Assembly (NCBI GenBank): GCA_000231825.2
Contig: JH720309.1
Location: forward strand, 499,877 to 563,876
Length of the DNA stretch: 64,000 nt
Reading direction: 5' to 3'
From: Tetrahymena elliotti 4EA
Lineage: Eukaryota > Ciliophora > Oligohymenophorea > Hymenostomatida > Tetrahymenidae
In this document: in pieces, positions 53,343 to 64,000 of the stretch
Position numbering within the stretch: position 1 is the first letter of the stretch
How the letters are laid out: every line of letters begins with the position of its first letter
Position numbers and translations under genes: made by a program
The notes under the pieces: model-generated
What the model was told of the DNA's origin: nothing
Databases searched by the model: none
Seen by the model: only the letters and a program-made list of their open reading frames with translations

Positions 53343-54053
53343 TTTCTTAATTTTGAATTATTGTTTTTTTTTATTTTTTATATTTTAATTTTATTATAAT
53401 TATACCAATAATTGGCTAGTTTTTATAGCAAAGAGGGACTAAAATATAAAACATATATAGTCATATTTTATTATCTTATTTGTATTGTTACTTTGAAATA
53501 TCTTTATTTGCAAGCACAATAATCTAATATTTAAATTTACAATATTTATTTACAAAGGTACATTAGCAAAAAAATAAATTTTTAACAAAATTTATCAGAT
53601 AGTTATTTTCTTAATTTAAAAAAAGAAATTAAAAAGAAATAAAAGAATAGATTACTTTTGAGTTCTTCTCTTTAAACCTTCTATTAAATTTCTTTTATTT
53701 TTCTATCTTTCCTTTCTCTTATTTAAAAAGTTCTTTATTTATTGTGGAAAAAATTCAAATATGTTTATTACGTGAATTTCAAATTTAATTTATTTTTAAC
53801 TTTTTTAAATCATTTATACTCTAAATAAATAATTTACTTTAAAAAAACTTCTCAATAATATTTTATTTCAATAAAAAATAATTAATTAAAAAAATCCAAA
53901 CAAACATAAATTATCAATGAAAGATAATATATGAAATTGAAAATAATTTATTAAAATCATAAGAAAGGAAATTCATCAAGCTTGATTGTAGAAGAATCTG
54001 TAAATACTTGTTTATTAGTTGCACACTATTATAATTATTATTATGACTATTAT
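53343..54053. other. intergenic, nothing seen
   Basis: AT-rich upstream region of the oxidoreductase. No gene or repeat is recognised. Confidence 0.45.
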
Positions 54054-54141
54054 TAATATACCCAATCAATCCCATAAAGAAGTTTCTCATTTTTTTGCAA
54101 ATTTTTCAACATTTGAATTATTAAAAGAACTCAGCATTGAT
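54054..54141 (+). pseudogene. 88-bp fragment of the LRR-like gene
   Basis: Without gaps, this stretch matches 21731-21818 inside the LRR-like gene at 83 of 88 positions. The same frame reads NIPNQSHKEVSHFFANF and on to KELSID, without a stop. Similarity ends abruptly on both sides. There is no start codon or flanking exon, so it is a copied gene fragment. Confidence 0.85.
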
Positions 54142-54239
54142 GTTATTATGTTTATTTTTGAATTTAATTTTATTCATTTTAAGCAGGTTTAATTATTTAA
54201 ATATTTTTTTCCAAATTCTTTTTTTATTTTTATTATTAT

Positions 54240-54450
54240 TCTTCTTCACTATCATCAATGCAATGTTCTTTTTATTGATCAACCTATTGCTATTGGTTTT
54301 TCTCGTTCTGCAAAAGATGAGTACCTACCTGTTAATGAAGAATAAGGTGCTGAGTACTTTTACAAAGGACTCCATAACTTTTACACTTCAGGTTGTTATA
54401 GTGACTCTATATCATCAAGAGCTATTTCATCTTTCTTAATTACAAAATGA
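54240..54450 (+). pseudogene. serine carboxypeptidase (S10) gene fragment
   Basis: The frame reading CNVLFIDQPIAIGFSRSAKD matches the hallmark segment of peptidase family S10 (consensus NvlfiDqPvGtGfS) that lies ahead of the catalytic GESYAG serine. It continues NEEQGAEYFYKGLHNFY, again as in S10 enzymes, and reaches TGA 54448-54450. The catalytic Ser, Asp and His regions are absent, the upstream poly-T sequence is not coding, and no further exons are found. The fragment lies 100 bp downstream of the LRR-gene fragment. Confidence 0.8.
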
Positions 54451-54680
54451 TGATTGTATGTTTATTTTTACATTTTGAGAATCCATTTAAGTAGGTTTTT
54501 CTTTTATTTTATAAAATTGAAGTAAATGTTAAAGTTAGATATGTAAAACTATACCGTTATCATAAAACAATAAATCTCTTAATCTTTCATAACTCACACC
54601 TAAAAGATTTAATTAGATCCCAAAGTTGAAACTTTTGAGTGGGGGAGGGTAGGCCTTAATTAATGAGGAATTACAGTAAT

Positions 54681-54860
54681 TCATTTTTTTAAAATGTATT
54701 GCTTATTTATTATATTTTAAAGTAATCTTTCTTATTTTTAGTGATAGTTAAATGTTTCATAAATACTTTTTTAAATCACCAACCATTCTTCATAAAGTTC
54801 TATATCTTAATCGACATCATCATTTTCTTCTTGATTGTTTTAGTTGATTTCATCTTGTAG
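54681..54860 (-). pseudogene. orphan exon, acidic C-terminal piece
   Basis: Sixty codons on the minus strand after an acceptor-like ATTTAAAG, reading LQDEINQNNQEENDDVDQDI then ELYEEWLVIQKSIYETF, ending at TGA 54681-54683. Composition is protein-like, but I cannot find a preceding exon or start. It may be a gene remnant in this fragment-rich stretch, or the last exon of an unrecognised gene. Confidence 0.35.
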
Positions 54861-55400
54861 CTTTAAATAAATAAAATTTAAAATAAGATTATATCACAAA
54901 AGAAATTGAAGTGCATAAGTTTGATTGATAAAATAGTTTATATTTTATATCAAAATTTTTTTAAATAAGATATTGAAATAAAAAAGAATAAACTTTAAGA
55001 GTTTTTTCATCCAATAATGAATGATTAAATATTTATTTTAAATCATAAAAATTTTATTTCAAAACTAGGAGCAGTGAATTTGATATAAAATAAATAAAGA
55101 AAAATGTTTTAAAAATTTAAGATAAGTTAAATTTATTGTTTTAGGAGTTAACGATAGTCTAGGCGTTTGTTATCTATAACTTGGATTTCTTTTTATGGAA
55201 TTTTCTGGTGAAAAAAATATTTTGATTTTGCATGCAAAAAAGAAATGAATAGATTTAATTTTTTTCAACAATAAATAAAGATAAAAAATTAGTAATTTTG
55301 TTTGGGAAATGATTAGCTGAAATAAAGTATTCATCTAGCTTGCATTTAAATTTATATTTACTGAAGCTATTGTGGGGTATTTGATGATTTTACACTAAGT
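54861..55400. other. intergenic before the repeat array
   Basis: AT-rich. No gene is seen. Weak similarity to the repeat units that follow begins near 55320-55400. Confidence 0.4.
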
Positions 55401-56394
55401 TCTATTTCAAACATTTTTATTATTCATAAAATTTTGATCCAATAATTCCATAAAATAAAAATTAACTTAAAAAAGCAACTAATCATTAACAAAAACATAT
55501 AAATTTAGGGTCAAAAAGAATTATTCAATTAAAATTATTATTTGATAAACTAAGGAATCATAAAAGTTAATGGAATTATCTCAATTTATTTTTAAAGAAA
55601 AGGGGATTAAAAATTGTAAAAATACAATTGTTTAATGTATTATTTATCAAATTTTTGCTCAGCAAATAAAAAAGCTAAAATAAAATCAAAAATGAGAAAA
55701 TCAATCAATAAATAAATCCCTAAATAAAAAATGAGCTTAAAAAAGCAAGCTAACAAATAATAATAACAGTTAAAAAGAGGAATGAGAATAAAATGTTTAA
55801 TTGATAATAAAATTTCTGAAATTTACTTAATATTTAAAATTTCTTTAGAGGATTTATTGAAAAAAGTAGACTTAAGATTTGTAACATAAACATGTAAGCC
55901 AAATTAATAAAAGAAAGATCAGTTTGGTGTTTTGAATCAAATTTATATTTAGTGAATGCAGATCACAAAATAAAATCTAACAAAAGAATCTATCAATTAA
56001 TGGCTAAAATAAAAAATAAACTTTAAAAAGCAAACTAATAAACAATAATAATTAAAAAGAAGAATGCCACGAAAGTGCTTAACTGAAAAATTAAAAAATA
56101 ATAAATATTTCTAAAATCAACACAATTAATAAAATCGCTCGCTTAGAAGAGAGATGCATTTATCAAGAAACTTTAATTATTTATTCAAAAAAGTGGACTT
56201 AAGATTTGCAACACAAAAAGGAAAATCAAATTAATAATAAAAATCAGATTTGGTATTTTGGATCCTATTTATTATTTATTGAATATTGATCACAAATCAG
56301 ATCAAAAGTGAGAAAATCTATCTATAAATCCCTAAAATAATAAATTAACTTCAAAAAATAAACTAATCAATTATCAAAAAAAAGTAAATAAGAT

Positions 56395-57369
<975 letters not shown>

Positions 57370-58524
57370 ACAATTTGTGGTTGTAAAACCTAATGAATTA
57401 TGATTATTATTTTAAATTAAAATAATCATACCAAATTTATGTATTTTTTGTAATTTTTAATTACTTTACTATTTTAATTTTTTTGTAATTTCTTTTTATT
57501 TAATTTAGTTTTTACCATCAAAAACACTTTCAAATAATCTTCTCTAAGCAAAATTGTTAAAAAATAATTCATCATTTTTATTAATTTTGTCTGAAATTTA
57601 ACAATTTTTTTTTTCATTCCTATTCATTTATTTAAAATACAGATTGTTAATCTGAAAAAATCAATAGATCTATAGCAAGGATCTTTAAAAAAATGAAATT
57701 TATCCTTTCTTTTCTTTAGATATTTTTCATTACTATTTTTTGACATACTTTATTGTCCTTTTCTTAGAGCTAACTATTTACTTTAATTGTTCTCTATATG
57801 TGGCCCTTATTTTATGTGCTCTTCTTTAATTTAATTTTTTACTGATTCTTTGACTTGGTTCCTTTTAAGTATGATTTAAATGAAGTACGCTTTCTTTTTA
57901 AAATAATATATTTTTAGTTTTGTATTGTAATCTCTTTAAAAAAAAATAAATTTGTAATTTTACTTGGAAAATAAGAAAATAATTAAATATTCAAAAATGT
58001 TTTGATTTCATTATTTTAATTAAAAGCTAATTCCTGGAAAGGAATGACTATACTAATAAGCAATAATTTAGCAATGAGTTTATAAGATCTAATAGAGGAG
58101 TCATAATTGAATTTCGAAAGTTAATTCTTGATTTTTTTGATGTATTTGATTAAATTCGGTTTTTAAAAAAGAAAGTAATAATATTAATCGAATCTTGTTA
58201 ATAAAAATAATCAAAATGAGATATTCTTTGTACTTTATATTTTATTAAAATACAAAAAGTAATAAAGAATTTGGGATTTGATATTGATTTTTAAATATAT
58301 AATATCTAATAAGAAGAAAAGTGTTTCTTTGGTATTATACATTTAGATTTTTTTGATAAATTACAAACTTAGAAATTAAAAGTATAAGTCTTTAAATAAA
58401 TTAATACTCTTCTCTAATTTAACATTTTCTTATTTACTGTTTTAAATGTCTTTTCAAAATATTACTTGTTTAACTTGAATTGTTTGTTTGTTTTTAAAGA
58501 TAAATAGATTGAGCAGCCATAAAT
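57370..58524. other. intergenic, nothing seen
   Basis: AT-rich region downstream of the peptidase gene. No coding frame or structured element is supported. Confidence 0.45.
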
Positions 58525-58812
58525 ATGTCTTATAAACCAATTAAAGAATTAAAAAGTGAAAAAAAATTAATTTATTAGATTTAGAAGAGCTAATATTGCT
58601 CACTTTTTGCAAAATATTTAGATATCCTTTTTGATTAGTAATTTTTAAAAAAAGAAACTATTCATCAAATTATTTCAAACAATCCAGATAAAAAGTTGAA
58701 TGAGTTCTCAACTGTTAAGTATACGAAAAATTGTTTAGTCAATGAACTTAAAAGAGATAATATCACAATTTTATAATTGGTATTGTTTATTATTTTTAGA
58801 TAAAAACAGTGA
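58525..58812 (+). CDS. possible small gene or 5' gene fragment, 95 aa
   Basis: From ATG 58525 a protein-like frame runs with MSYKPIKELKSEKKLIYQIQ, then CSLFAKYLDILFDQQFLKKE and NEFSTVKYTKNCLVNELKRD. Near 58755 it runs into the first unit of the tandem array and stops at TGA 58810-58812. The first 77 codons look coding; the remainder is repeat sequence. It may be the only surviving exon of a gene whose 3' part was amplified into the array. No family is recognised. Confidence 0.4.
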
Positions 58813-61800
58813 TTTGTGCATTAATATAAAAGCTATGATTTAAAATTTCCAACAAAATGAGAATTATTTTGGAAAAATTAAATCAAAACTTATTCTTTAA
58901 TAAGATGAGCATTATTAGTTCAAGTAAACAATAAAGGAAACAAATCATAAGATTTATTATATCTTGAATAGTATTTCTTGAAATCTTAGAAGGGAAAAAC
59001 AAATCAAAAAAATTGTAGATTTTCCTTAACTTCCTCATTCAAATGAATGTCAGAAAATAGAGAAATTATGTATTTAAAAAATTAATCTTTATTCGTAGAC
59101 TTAATCTGATAATATTTTGATTGTCCCAATAAGAAAAATGTTTGGTTTTTTTGGGGCTAAAACAATATTAAAATAAAATATTTACTTAAACAAATCATTT
59201 ATTTTTTAATATAAATTGATTTTAAAAAAATTAAAAAAAACTTTCACTAAAAACAAAAATCAAGAAAAAAGAAAAGTAATCTTCAAAATTATTCTCGGAA
59301 TTTATATTAGCTCAGTTTTGACTAAAATAATCTTACGGGGTAATATCACAATTTTAGAATAATAATTGATAGTGTTTATTATTTTTTAGATAATAAAAAA
59401 TGATTGTGCATTAATGTAAAAATTATGATTTAAAATTTTCAAAAAACTGAGAATTATTTTCTGAGGATGTCTTTAAGTTTTTTGATAAAAATATTTTTTT
59501 TTGCAACAACAACAACAACAAGAAATGGAATTGATCTATCATAAATGAGAGTTTGATTAATTCGATGAAAATCTATTTATTAATAAGATTATTTCTTGAA
59601 ACAGTATTTTTTGAAATCATAAAAAAAAAAAATTTAGTTATTAAATTATGTATGCTACTAAATTTAAAGGAAAAAACAAATAAAAACATTCATTGATTTT
59701 GCTTAACTTTCTCATTTGAATGAATGACAGAAAATATAGAAATTATGTATTTTTTATCATCATACACTTAATTTAATAATATTTTTATTGTCTCAATAAG
59801 AAAAATGTATAATTTTTTGGGAGCTAATATACAAACTTAAACAAATAATTTATTTTTCAAAATAAATTGATTTTAATGAATTTTATTCCAGTACCTTTTT
59901 AAAGTCTTGAGTCAAGTTTAAATTTCATCTAATTAAAAATTTTTCTTCAAAAATATTCCATGATTAATTTAGCTCAGGTTTCGAATAATGATCTTAAAAG
60001 TGATCATAATAATAATTGATACTGTTTATTATTTTTTAGATAATAAAAAATGATTAGTGCATTAATGTAAAAGTTATGATTTAAAATTTTTAACAAAATG
60101 AGATTGTTTTATGAGGATATTTTTAAGTTTTTTTGATAAAAATATTTTTTTTTACAACAACAAGAAATGGAATTGTTCAATCATAAATGATAGATTGAAA
60201 AATTAGATTAAAATCTATTTATTAATAAGATTAGCTTAATTAAATCAACTAAAAAATAAAAGAAACAAATCATTATGCTTATTTTCTTGAATAGTATTTT
60301 TTTAAATCTTACAAAGGAAAGAAATTAGTTCCAAAATACTTTATGTATGCTATTACATTGAAAGAAAAAAACAAATAAAAACATTCATTGATTTTTTTTC
60401 ACTTCTTAATTTAATAATTTTGAATTTCTCAATAAGAAAAATGTTTAATTTTTTGGAGGCTTAAACAATTAATTGATTTTAATGAATTTTATTCCAGTAC
60501 CTTTTTAAAGTTAATAGTTTAAAGCTAATTTTTAATCTATTTTATTAGTTAACAAACATATTGACTAAATACTTGAGTTAAGTTTAAATACTAAATAGCT
60601 ATGTTTCAAATAAATGATCTTAAAAGGGATCATAATTTTAAGATAATAATTGGTAGTGTTTATTATTTTTTAAATATAATAAAAACGATTATTACATTAA
60701 TGTAAAAGTTATAATTTAAAATTTTAAGATTATTTTATGAGGATATCTTTTTTAAGTTTTTTTGATAAAAATAATATTTTTTTTTTCAACAACAAAACAA
60801 CAAGAAATGGAGTTGATCTATCATAAATAAAAGTTTTAAAAATTAGATCAATATCTATTTATTAATAAGATTAGCTTTATTAAATCAAATATCAAATAAA
60901 AGAAACAAATTATAAGATCTATTATTTCTTGAATAGTAAGTATTTTTTGAAAAATTACAAAGGAAATAAAAATTAGTCATTAAATACTTTATGTATACTA
61001 CTAAATTGAAAGGAAAAACAAATAAAAGCATTCAAAATATCTATTTAATAAATTAATTTTTATTCATAGACTTAATTTAATAATACTTTGATTGTCCCAA
61101 TAAGAAAAATGTTTGATTTTTTGGGAATATTATAATAAAATATTTACTTAAACAAATAATTTATTTCTCAATATAAACAGATTTTAATGGATTTTATTCC
61201 AGTATCTTTTAAAATTTAATAGTTTTAAGTGAATTTTTAATATATTTTATTAATTAAAAACATGTTGACTAAACCACAATACTAATATTAGCTAAGTTTC
61301 TAATAATAATTGGTAGTGTTTATTATTTTTTAGATAAAATAAAAAATTATTGCATTAATGTAAAAGTTATGAGAAATTGTTTTCTTATTTTCTAAGGATG
61401 TCTTGAAGTTTTTTTGATAAAAAGATTTTTTTTTTTTACAACAGCAAGAAATAAAATTGATCTATCGAGTTTGAAAAATTAGATCAAAATCAATTTATTG
61501 ATAAGATTAGCTTTATTAATCCAAGTAAAAATAAAAGAAACAAGTCATAAATTTGTTATTTCTTGAATAGTATTTCTTCAAATCTTAAAAAGGAAAAAAA
61601 TTTTGTTATTAAGTACTTTATGTATGTCACTAAATTGAAAAGAAAAAACAAATAAAAATTTGTAGATTTTGCATAACTTCCTCTTTAGAATGAATGACAT
61701 AAATTATGTATTTAAAAAATTAATTATTATTCATAGACTTAATCTGATAATATTTTGATTGTGGGTTAAAACAATATTATAATAAAATATTTACTTAAAC

Positions 61801-61990
61801 AAATCATTTATTTTTGAATATAAATTTATTTTAATGAATTTGATTCCAGTAACTTTTTAAAGTTAATATATTTTATTAAAATTAACAAGCATGCTAACTA
61901 AAGACTTGAGGTAAGTTTAAATTTCATGCAATTAAATTTTGTCAAAAATATTCCACAAAATTGATATTAGTTTGGTTTAGAATAATTGAG
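58733..61990. repeat. ~630-bp tandem repeat array, five units
   Basis: Five diverged copies share the core TGTTTATTATTTTT(T)AGATA at 58784, 59373, 60023, 60657 and 61317, giving periods of 589, 650, 634 and 660 bp. Each unit continues with a GCATTAATGTAAAAG block, a poly-T stretch, an AAC-rich stretch, a Leu-like AAGAAATGGA block and an ending ATAAGAAAAATGTTT with TTTTGGG. The units differ by indels and substitutions and carry no conserved long ORF. Confidence 0.85.
59503..59522. repeat. AAC trinucleotide run
   Basis: Short CAA/AAC run inside the second tandem unit. It is shorter in the other units (one to three triplets), so it varies between copies. Confidence 0.8.
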
Positions 61991-62029
61991 AATTCATTCT
62001 TTTTTAATATTTTTTCCTGTTAATATTTG

Positions 62030-62290
62030 ATTCATAAAAAATAAAGAATTAATTATTAGAAGACAAATTTTATTTATTAATTAAATAAATAAATTTGTCT
62101 CCATCATTAGAAATTGTATTTTTCAAATTTAGCATTAGGCTAAGCACATTAATTAAATATTTTTGATCAAATTCTTTTATCTTTACTAATTGTCTACAAA
62201 ATCAAAGTCTACAATACTAATTAATAAAAGACATTTATCCCTAAATTATAGACATTTGGAATTTCACTAATGAAAATCAATGAGTAAACT
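62030..62290. repeat. first copy of a palindrome-containing repeat
   Basis: The block contains an imperfect 40-bp palindrome (62061-62100) with perfect 10-bp arms AGACAAATTT and AAATTTGTCT around an AT core, followed by TC-ATCA(T/A)-TAAAA-like sequence. The same palindrome plus about 150 bp of similar downstream sequence occurs near 63384. Confidence 0.75.
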
Positions 62291-63354
62291 TTAAACTAGC
62301 CTCATACCATATATGTAGAAATACGAGTTCTGGCTCAAAATCCCAAATCCCAAATTACCCTCAACATTTTCTCGACAATTTGAAAATATTTTTTGACTAA
62401 GAAGGAGATTTGGAATTGATTAGAAAAGAAACTTTGAGTCAGATATTTTATTAAAATCTCTATTAATGAAATTATTTCAAATGAAAATTAAGAAGATCAA
62501 TGTTTATTACTATCTTTTGAGTTTGGAGGTGAGAAAATTAAAAGAATTTCATTTTTTAGATGCTATCAAAAAAAATAAAAAATAAAGAGATGAATTACAA
62601 AATTTATTTATTTCTTAAATAGCGTCTTTTTATATGATAAAGATCAAAGATTTTAATTTTTAAATATTTTCATACCAAAAATTTATAGTGATAAATTGTT
62701 TGAATATTCTTTTCAAATAATAAAAATAAAAGATTTTAATCCTATGAAAATTTATGGAGATAAATTGTAATTTTTATTTATTTCAAGAATATTATTTTTA
62801 GAATTGATAAAGTTAAAAGATTTTCATTTTTAAATACATTATACTATTAAATTTAAAGAAAATAGTAAATGAAAACATTTATCAATCATCATAATTTGCA
62901 TTATTGTAATACATTTGATAATGTTTTCAATAGAGACAAATGTTTCATTTTTTAGCAACCAAAGTAATATTTCTAAATATAAAATAATTTATTTTGTAAT
63001 GTTATTTTCATGTATTTTTTTTCTAAAGTAATAGTTAATTATAGTCTTTAATACTATTATCACCAAAACTCTTATTATTTTTCTATTATGAAAGTATTAA
63101 ATAAATTTCATGAATTTTTAAGACATTTTATTAAAATTAACAAAACAAAATTTTGACTAAAGGAATGAGTTAAGTTTAAATTTCTTCTTTCCTTAAGGAA
63201 TTAATTTTCCTCTTCTGAATATTCACAAAATTAATATTAGATCAACTAATTAGATTCGAATAGTTGCAACTTCTTTGTATTTGAATATTTTTTTTCTATA
63301 TTTTATAAATCAATGTAAACCTATAAGTTTCGAATAGCTACTATTTCTTTGTAT

Positions 63355-63600
63355 TTTGAATATTTTTTTTAATAATTATTTAAAGACAAATTTTCTTTAT
63401 TAATTAATTAAAAATATTTTGTCTTCATCAATAAAAGTTATATTTTCAAAATTAAGGTAATAATAGTATTAAAAACCCAATTTCAATCAAATATTTTAAT
63501 CTATGAATTGTCTCAAAAAAAAAATAAATAGTATCATAATTTTCTAACTATAGATCATATAAATAATTGCAGGACAGATAATAGAGCTGAAAATTTAAGT
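63355..63600. repeat. second copy of the palindrome-containing repeat
   Basis: AGACAAATTTT..ATTTTGTCT (63384-63424) corresponds to the palindrome at 62061. The following sequence (CATCAATAAAAGTTATATTTTCAAA) also matches the downstream flank of the first copy with substitutions. Spacing between copies is 1323 bp. It lies 200 bp upstream of the surface-protein gene. Confidence 0.7.
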
Positions 63601-63806
63601 TACCCTTTTTAACTTTTTAATTTCTAAATTATTTACACCATTTTAGTATTTATACCATATATATTAATTTTTAATTTATTTGAAATATCTTAAATCTAAA
63701 TTTTCTTTTTGTTTTCAGCTTTAAATCTGAACTCAACTTTCAATATTTTTATAATTTTAATTAATCAAATCAAAAGCAAATTCAAATAATAATCTGAAAA
63801 TAAAAA

Positions 63807-64000
63807 ATGGTTATTTTAAAGGTCTTAATTCCTCTCTTTTTAGTCAGTGCTATTTTTGCTAGTCCTGGTTCTGAAGTTACCTGCACTGGTATTACTGCTA
63901 AGGCCAACTGTGCAGCTAATTGTGACAGCGCTACTACATATAGTTCAGGTAACACTCCTATTGTTTGGGGTCCTACTACCACTAATGATGCTGCTAAATG
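63807..64000 (+). CDS. secreted Cys-containing surface protein (immobilization-antigen-like), partial
   Basis: ATG 63807 follows an AT-rich leader. The frame is open to the end of the window, so only the first 64 codons are visible. A clear signal peptide (MVILKVLIPLFLVSAIFA, cleavage near A-SPG) is followed by a small-residue, Thr/Ala/Ser-rich sequence with regularly placed cysteines (VTCTGITAKANCAANC). It continues NTPIVWGPTTTNDAAK. This layout is that of Tetrahymena immobilization (Ser/i-) antigens, GPI-anchored surface proteins with Cys-periodic repeats. The family assignment is from form alone because the repeats and GPI signal lie outside the window. Codons are the GC-richer set of highly expressed genes. 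Confidence 0.7.
   Translation, partial: MVILKVLIPLFLVSAIFASPGSEVTCTGITAKANCAANCDSATTYSSGNTPIVWGPTTTNDAAK

Noticed and set aside
54137..54439. Standard-code hydrophobic ORF
   Set aside because: It is an out-of-frame reading across the T-rich spacer and the carboxypeptidase fragment; the neighbouring frame carries the S10 signature.

Overview
The window looks like macronuclear DNA of a ciliate, most probably Tetrahymena. It is very AT-rich, and every convincing gene reads TAA and TAG as glutamine and stops only at TGA. Introns are short AT-rich GT..AG introns, mostly 45-150 nt with a few of 0.4-1 kb. Genes are single transcription units separated by kilobases of featureless AT-rich DNA. There are no operons, ribosome binding sites or bacterial features. 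All gene models were built by hand under the ciliate code, and exon limits are given in each entry.

Layout. 1-0.4 kb: possible 3' end of a gene. 5.1 kb: small unknown protein. 6.2-8.2 kb (-): TauE/SafE-type anion exporter. 9.3-10.8 kb (-): multi-pass membrane protein. 16.3-18.7 kb (+): ABCG half-transporter. 20.0-22.2 kb (+): leucine-rich-repeat-like protein. 22.7 kb: initiator tRNA-Met. 23.0 kb (+): small one-TM protein. 24.8-25.6 kb (-): Asn-rich coiled-coil protein. 26.5-28.3 and 29.2-31.3 kb (-): tandem, independently broken copies of one membrane-protein family. 32.6-34.3 kb (+): Gln/Asn-rich protein with a C2HC zinc knuckle. 35.1-36.7, 37.7-38.2 and 39.2-40.2 kb (-): three unknown soluble proteins. 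44.2 kb (+): small unknown protein. 46.6-50.1 kb (-): MFS transporter. 51.8-53.3 kb (-): FSP1/AIFM2-like FAD oxidoreductase in seven exons. 54.0-54.9 kb: graveyard with an LRR-gene fragment, a serine carboxypeptidase fragment and an orphan exon. 56.4-57.4 kb (+): proline iminopeptidase. 58.5-63.5 kb: large degenerate tandem repeats. 63.8 kb to the end (+): 5' end of a secreted, Cys-containing surface (immobilization-antigen-like) protein.

The genes do not form one pathway. Three transporters (TauE, ABCG, MFS), a lipid/quinone redox enzyme and a peptidase are housekeeping or nutrient functions. The right end (repeats, gene fragments, surface-antigen gene) and the 26-31 kb pseudogene pair are the dynamic parts. 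The strongest unusual signals are the reciprocally decayed tandem paralogs, the two-gene fragment mosaic at 54 kb, the repeat array before the proline iminopeptidase that appears to contain decayed copies of that gene's own 5' end, the roughly 630-bp tandem array, and a repeated palindrome next to the surface-antigen gene.
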